Of a stretch of 64,000 bases of DNA, positions 59,801-64,000 are shown in pieces. A model generated the notes under the pieces. That model searched no databases. It worked only from the letters and a program-made list of their open reading frames with translations, and was not told the DNA's origin. The stretch covers positions 19,900,356-19,964,355 of the forward strand of contig NC_049992.1 in NCBI RefSeq assembly GCF_000003815.2. The letters are read 5' to 3'. The stretch's first letter is position 1, and every line of letters begins with the position of its first letter. A program made the position numbers and the translations under genes. This DNA comes from Branchiostoma floridae (taxonomy: Eukaryota; Chordata; Leptocardii; Amphioxiformes; Branchiostomatidae).

Positions 59801-62652
59801 GCCTGAGCTGAAACATCACCTTCTGCCTCGCACCAAGGGTTTCACGCTGTGTGCTCGAGTCGGCAGGAAATACAGTATGTTTTATGTATTTATGTACTTC
59901 AGCCTGTTGTATCAATTACCTAGTCTCCGGACCGTAGTATCATTGATAACTGCGTTAGTTCACATCCATTATTAGGGCCCAGTCATAATTTTGCACATAC
60001 TAGCCCTAATTGCTTCCTTATAGATGCACAGGATTGTATGGATAAACCAAATTGTAACTAGCCAAAACTAGAAATAAGTTGGGACTTACCTCAATTTGCA
60101 GCTACTGGCATTTAAAACCCTCACTGCAGCACAATTGAGGTAAGTCCCAACTTATTTGTAGTTTTGGCTAGTTACATTTTGGTTTATCTGTTGAGAACCG
60201 ATGGTAAGGCTATTGAGGAATTGTAAATAACTGGCCGCACACTGGACGTTTTGAAAACTACATGGTTTAATGTCTTTCCTCCATGATTCTAGCTCCAGAC
60301 TAGAGCATGGACTCCAACTCATGGAATGAGGTCACAGCCTCACAGGACCAAACTATTTCCAAAATAGGGGGGTTTCAGTACTTAATTATAGGTTTCTGTG
60401 GGTTCATAACATTATCCATACAATCCTGTGCATCTATAAGGAAGCAATTAGGGCTAGTATAGATACCATGTATCGGTCCAATATATGACTTAAAGTGATG
60501 GCGATTTTTTTCAGCTGAGATACTAATAACATGTTTAGGTCATATATACCCCACTAGCTAGTTGGGACAGGTTTTATAGTTTCCTTTTTTTAAAATTATT
60601 TTCATTTTATTCATTCGTTTCCCTTCACAACTGGAATGGGAGGGGAAATCGGACATCTATCTATACCCCCTGCAGACGAGACTGCAAGGGCTTTTTGTCC
60701 ATTGGCAAATAGTCTGGATGGGATGGGAAATTTTGGTAATGGCAGACCAAAGTGTCATTTGTATCACATTGCAGTTAGAAAATTCGATCTTATTCAAAGA
60801 ATCTGTGGGAGTTAATAATTTTCATTCCTTTACTTCAGTTCAGGCTTTCTATGATTTAGAGTATCATTTTGACAATGGCAGACCGGAACCGACAATGATG
60901 GATTTGCTCAAGGGAAAGGCGCATCACGTGCATGTCTACTTCCGGTCAGTTCTCTGCACACGTCTTTTGTTTTTGTGTGACACCCTGATTATATGGTAAT
61001 TTGTTAAGGTTATTTATATTTTTAAGGCGCAAATTATTCCATTTTACAATTTGTCTTATTGACTAATGTAATCTATGATCTGCTCTTCTATGTACAGGAG
61101 GATACCTATGGAAGAGATACCGGAAGATGAAGAGGCTTGTGCCAAGTACTGCCACGAGTTGTATAGGATAAAGGTTAGTATGTTCAGCTGCCTCGGCTTT
61201 CGCACGTCTGAAGGAATGAATAAATCAATAATAAATGGAGGTACTGCTGGTTTCAATTTGTGTGTGTGTGTGTGTGTGTTGTGTGTGTGTTGTGTGTGTT
61301 GTGTTTGTGTGTGTGTGTCTGTCTGTCTGCCTGCCTGCCTGTCTATGGTTCAGATGCCGGTCTATGGTTTCAGCATAACGTTAGAGCTTGGTGTCCGGAA
61401 ATTTGGTATCTGGATAGATGTTAGAAAGACGATAGTAAAAGTCATGGCAACATTAACCAAAACAATCTGGAAGCACAGGCAAACGACAGGCAGTGAAAAA
61501 CTTTACAGCGACAATATATTGGTAACCCTATACATTATGCAACAAAACTCAACTCGATGGGTTCCTCTTAAGAACTGTGCACTCTGTCTGTGTCCTATAG
61601 GTACTATGAGTACTTTGAGCGACACGGGAGGTTCCCAGAGAAGACGTATGAGATACCTCGCAGGCCACACCCGCTCCTTGTGTTCATCTCCATGTCTGTC
61701 CTGCTCGCTCTTCCCCCCGATGAAGTGTGTGTTGGATGTGATCCTGGCCGGTTCAATGTACATGATTGCTGGAGTCGTCCTGGGCGGACTTCTCGGTACG
61801 GTTTTGGGGTGTAACAAGTCTTCGTTTGAGGCATAATATTTTGCCTTTGTAGATAACCTTTCTTAGAGTCAAGGGCTATGTAAGGAAATGTTTATTTTTT
61901 CCTACTATGACGGGGGAGAGTAGAAGTGCCTGCGCCAACTTTAATGTCGTATACCTGCGAATTGACTTGTACTAGGACAATCAAACTTAGTGACTTTTCT
62001 TCAGTCTTTGTTAGCAACAATTAAAAAATTAGCAAGTTTATTAAAAAAATTAGCAAGTTTATAGTTTTTCGTGTTGCCATGGCAACTGGTTTCTGAAAAG
62101 TATGTTATGCAAAATTCTCCAATTTTGGTTCAACAATGAGATTTTAAGGTTTTCTTGCTTAACCGAAATTGGTTCAATATATATCTAATCGGCAATATAT
62201 TTTAATGTAACATTTATAATTAGATACTCATACTTTATGCTGATATGATGACGTCAGTGTTCCAAATACAAAATGGTAAAGTATATCATGATGAAAAGTA
62301 TAATTAGGTTCTTTTCACTCGAACTCCATCTCTGCACACTCGTGTAAATGTCTTTGGTCCGTCCTCATGAAATTTTGGGTTTATATTGTCGAAAGGATGT
62401 ATCCTAAGACTTTTAAGCCTGATGATCCAACGTCTTGATGATGACGTCTTGCTATTGACAACAGAACCCCCCCCCCCCCATTTCCATTGCTGGCAAAAGC
62501 AAGCGATTGTTGTAATCTTAGATGGCTGGTTTATATCGTTATCAACAATTCGTCAGAAGAAATGTGCTTCAGTTCTACCATCGAATGTCACAAAGTAACA
62601 TATGTTCTATTTGTGTCTGACGGTTTCAGGGCTGCTGACGATGTGGTGGTAA
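56900..62652 (+). CDS. AGPAT3/4-like: 1-acylglycerol-3-phosphate acyltransferase (AGPAT3/4-like)
   Basis: ER membrane acyltransferase that makes phosphatidic acid from lysophosphatidic acid and acyl-CoA. Exons: 56900-57077 (Met in a Kozak-like 'caccATGG'), 58567-58736, 59272-59433, 59721-59874, 60839-60944, 61098-61173, about 61611-61795 and 62630-62652. Phases match through 61173. The product would be about 350 residues (family ~376). N-terminal hydrophobic segments precede motif I, NHRNSAEH, where the usual NHX4D aspartate is Glu. FLKRSYEKDR and CEGTRFT (motif III) follow, then KHHLLPRTKGF and RRIPMEEIPEDEE. The seventh exon needs the internal acceptor at 61610 to keep frame, and a one-base shift at a C run (about 61713-61718) to enter the expected C-terminal TM segment (VLDVILAGSMYMIAGVVLGG). 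The stop at 62650-62652 is tentative. Confidence 0.85.
58890..59060 (+). repeat. Interspersed repeat shared with 62120-62270
   Basis: Shares 'ttcaacaatg', 'gattttca', 'tatattttaatgt/tatcttaatgtga', 'tttataattagatatc/tactcat' and 'gatgacgt' in order with the later copy. Both flank AGPAT exons, in an intron of the gene. Unclassified. Confidence 0.6.
59998..60459. mobile_element. TA-flanked foldback transposon with nested inverted repeats
   Basis: Terminal inverted repeats of about 46 bp (60000-60045 and 60412-60457; outermost 'ctagccctaattgcttcctt') are nearly perfect and flanked by TA on both sides, as for mariner/Tc1-type insertion. Inside lies a second inverted repeat, at about 60046-60103 and 60137-60190, built on 'gttgggacttacctcaatt'. 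458 bp, no coding capacity, in the AGPAT intron between 59874 and 60839. Confidence 0.85.
61258..61342. repeat. (GT)n and (CTGC/CTGT)n microsatellite in an AGPAT intron
   Basis: GT dinucleotides grade into CTGT and CTGC tetranucleotides between AGPAT exons 6 and 7; frames through it are spurious. Confidence 0.93.
62120..62270 (+). repeat. Interspersed repeat, second copy
   Basis: Partner of 58890-59060; lies in the intron before the last AGPAT exon. Confidence 0.6.
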
Positions 62653-62754
62653 GTGGAGGTATTATTACCAGGTGTCCTGGGATTCCAGGTACAGACACAT
62701 CGTCATCAGTGACAAGAAAAAGCAGCAGCATGCAATGATGAACACCCTTGATGG

Positions 62755-63250
62755 GGCTTAACACTGCAGCTAACTGGACTAAAGTTACTCAAGAATCGCC
62801 GACGAGCGGACCTATGTCTGAAGTTTGCTGACAAACTCAGCCCTGAACTCCTCCCACCCACAGCAGGGGAACTCCACGGCAGAAACACAAGGAACTCTAA
62901 GAAGCTCAAAATTGTAAAAAGCAGAACGAATCGATAAAAAAATTCCGCAATGTCATATCTAGTCCGCCTCCTTAACAACAGATAATCACGGTGTGCATAG
63001 TCGATTTTTGATCATGTTCCATGCATTTAAGATCAATTGTCGTTTCTACATAACGTTTGTCTTAAAGTTAAGTTAATTTTTGCTGTATTGACTATAATTT
63101 TAAACGTACATTTTAAAGCGTACTTTCTTAGATGATTTAAAATGTATAATAAGTTGTAATGTTTTCTTTTGCCACGCCTGTACCGTATACGTAATTATAC
63201 CTCTGGCTGAGAAGTATCACGTTTTTATAAACCTTTCATTCATTCATTGG
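62755..63250 (+). mobile_element. LINE 3' fragment, plus strand
   Basis: About 60 codons on the plus strand resemble the extreme C-terminus of a non-LTR reverse transcriptase (LKNRRRADLCLKFADKLSPE, followed by a GR..R..K basic stretch and stops). A 3' UTR then ends in TTCATTCATTCATT, the tail type also seen at 38.99 kb. It probably marks the limit of the AGPAT locus. Confidence 0.7.
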
Positions 63251-63257
63251 TAAACAC

Positions 63258-63730
63258 AATTCGCCCGGAAGTAGTCATAGCGTTCAACAATAATCTAGTG
63301 TTCACAGATTTCAATTTCGGTCTCATCTGGAGGAGACGATTAGCCTTATTCTGTACTCTCTGTAGAAGATTTAGCTCCTCTCTGTTGTGCTAGACTACGC
63401 TGGGCTACAGTAGTAAATGTGAGACAATACAAGATATTCAACCACCTTGTTTAACAATGTCTGGTCCATGAGTTTTGCACATCTTTTAACCATTCCGAAA
63501 GACCAGGCCATTTTGTTTGAGGTAGATTTTGTTTGAGAGTTCTGAGTGAGACATTCATCAATGGTTGTACCAATAAGTTTTTCTTCCGTAACTTGTTCTA
63601 TGTTCTTGTCGTCCAAAGGCAAGTTAAGTTTTGGCCTTTTCGACATTTTTGGTTAACTTCCGAGAACTATGCATTTTGTTTTGATATGTTCAGAAAAAAG
63701 CTGATTTGTTCTTACTCAGCTTGATATTGT
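63258..63730 (-). mobile_element. LINE reverse-transcriptase fragment, minus strand
   Basis: On the minus strand 63395-63646 reads as an RT thumb region (EEKLIGTTIDECL, NKMAWSFGMVKRCAKL, NKVVEYLVLSHIYYCSP). Both ends are truncated and the frame is interrupted downstream. It lies tail-to-tail with the preceding fragment. Confidence 0.75.
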
Positions 63731-64000
63731 TGGTGTTTGATATTGTTGGTGAGTCAAATTTTGATGTTGAAAACTGCATTTCAACTTTATTCAGAATGTC
63801 TTCTACTAAGACAGATTCAAGCCAAGAGTAAAGATCTTTTCACCAGTCCAAGAGAGGTATCATACTGGCATATAGCTTATGCAAAGTGTTACAAACGGCT
63901 TGTGATTAATGTGATTTTGGCAAGTTTGGTTCTTGCTGAAATATAGCTTTATATATAAACTCGGCATGTGTGCGTGTGTCAATGATTCAATCTATCCATT
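63731..64000. other. Right window edge, nothing recognised
   Basis: AT-rich DNA ending in the window edge; a short open frame at 63737-63946 has no recognisable content. Confidence 0.45.

Noticed and set aside
61075-61836. Single 253-residue open frame across AGPAT exons 6-7
   Set aside because: It reads through an intron containing a GT microsatellite; only 61098-61173 and the last part in a shifted frame match the family.

Overview
The window looks like nuclear DNA of an invertebrate deuterostome, most probably a cephalochordate (amphioxus, Branchiostoma). The inference rests on vertebrate-like but compact multi-exon genes, many short introns with good GT/AG signals, an L1/Tx1-type LINE, tRNA-derived SINEs, several MITE-like foldback elements and abundant CA/TG microsatellites. 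Species was not verified by any search. Two 100-base runs of N (2295-2394 and 52061-52160) mark assembly gaps.

Layout. 1-13.2 kb is gene-poor and repeat-rich: a 16-17 bp minisatellite around an N gap, MITE-like elements, a GC-rich unrecognised module bracketed by 111-bp direct repeats (6.3-7.4 kb), a full tRNA-derived SINE (8.2-8.7 kb) and one weak orphan minus-strand terminal exon near 10.2 kb. 13.26-15.23 kb (+) holds a complete TMEM45-type (DUF716) membrane protein gene in three coding exons. 15.9-21.3 kb is intergenic, with a perfect 22-bp palindrome, a piggyBac-like TTAA-flanked MITE and small duplications. 21.4-40.8 kb (+) holds a patched-domain (PTCHD3-like, RND/sterol-sensing) gene of at least 20 coding exons. 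Its introns carry a C-rich foldback element with an internal minisatellite, a ~150-bp satellite, a SINE and a 5'-truncated LINE with two single-base frameshifts. Its last exon runs in frame into a reverse-transcriptase C-terminus.

44.5-46.4 kb (-) holds an SDR9C (retinol/17-beta-hydroxysteroid dehydrogenase-like) gene of five recognisable exons. Its N-terminal anchor exon is missing; a nearly intact 5.1-kb Tx1/L1-like LINE with an 18-bp target-site duplication sits directly upstream (46.5-51.6 kb). 56.9-62.65 kb (+) holds an AGPAT3/4-type lysophosphatidic acid acyltransferase gene, with an HX4E variant of motif I and an apparent one-base shift near its C-terminus. LINE tail fragments fill the right edge.

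The genes do not form an operon or an obvious pathway. All four encode, or probably encode, membrane or ER-associated proteins (membrane transport or sterol sensing, retinoid/steroid oxidation, phospholipid synthesis), but nothing in the sequence shows co-regulation. The most unusual content is the transposon and repeat layer and its intrusion into coding exons and splice sites.
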